A DNA stretch of 64,000 nt, taken from contig NC_091006.1 of assembly GCF_041146395.1 (NCBI RefSeq), positions 5,152,001 to 5,216,000 of the forward strand, in the 5' to 3' direction. Made by a program: the position numbers and the translations under genes. The first letter of the stretch is position 1, and each line of letters starts with the position of its first letter. Source of the stretch: Eulemur rufifrons. Lineage: Eukaryota; Chordata; Mammalia; Primates; Lemuridae. Positions 63,766-64,000 of the stretch are shown here, in pieces. Under the pieces are notes generated by a model that ran no database searches, was not told the DNA's origin, and was given only the letters and a program-made list of their open reading frames with translations.

Positions 63766-64000
63766 CTAAAAGAAAGTACAAAGAAATCATCATTGAAAAA
63801 GAGTTAATAAGTGTACAATATTTAGTGTCTGGCATGTAGTAAGCATCCAATAAATTAGCTTATCATTATCATTAACATAATAGCACTAATATCTGTGAAT
63901 TTTCCCACTATTGTTAATAAAATTTCAGAAGTGAGATACTGTAAAATAGAGTCTTTATTCAAGCCTAATCTCTCAGTATAAAAGAAAGCTTATAGCCCAG

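Overview
The window is nuclear DNA of a primate, most likely a strepsirrhine (lemur-type). The evidence is 18 Alu-class copies. Most carry the strepsirrhine inter-monomer arrangement, with a TAGAAAG...TATATAGAAAAAATTAGCCGGG linker and a GTGAGCTAGGCTGACGCCACGGCACTCACTC right arm. Old AluJ copies, MIR, L2, L1, hAT-Charlie and Tigger fossils complete a typical mammalian repeat background. There are no prokaryotic features.

Three C2H2 zinc-finger genes lie on the minus strand in the order ZFP82 - ZNF566 - ZNF260. I recognise them from their finger and spacer sequences. Their order and orientation match, as I recall it, the human 19q13.12 KRAB zinc-finger cluster. ZFP82 (about 2.06-21.4 kb) is complete: CpG-island promoter, a 68-bp first coding exon, a 127-bp KRAB-A exon, a 93-bp KRAB-B exon, and one terminal exon with the spacer and 13 fingers (533 aa predicted). 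ZNF566 (about 29.8-51.9 kb) has the same layout (68, 127 and 96 bp plus terminal exon; 418 aa predicted). ZNF260 (62.0 kb to beyond the right edge) is represented by its coding exon and has no KRAB.

ZFP82 and ZNF566 are predicted nuclear DNA-binding repressors. The KRAB domain would recruit TRIM28/KAP1 and the finger array would select the DNA target. ZNF260 lacks KRAB. In this genome it has two in-frame stop codons in the region encoding the human N terminus, so only a 366-aa product from an internal Met is open.

Introns and intergenic spaces are mostly transposon debris. They hold a broken class II-like endogenous retrovirus (pol/env remnant) antisense in the last ZNF566 intron, two related candidate solo LTRs in ZNF566 intron 1, an Hsmar1-type mariner fragment at 53.6 kb, a 131-bp mariner MITE with near-perfect inverted repeats at 28.2 kb, several LINE fragments, and inverted Alu pairs. 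Both KRAB-gene promoters share an NRF1-like TGCGCAGGCGCA site. Each is followed, in the direction of transcription, by a TCACA/CACAC-rich tract at the start of intron 1.

Gene identities rest on recall of human proteins, and repeat family names on recognition of their sequences. No database search was run. Repeat borders are approximate except where target-site duplications are stated.
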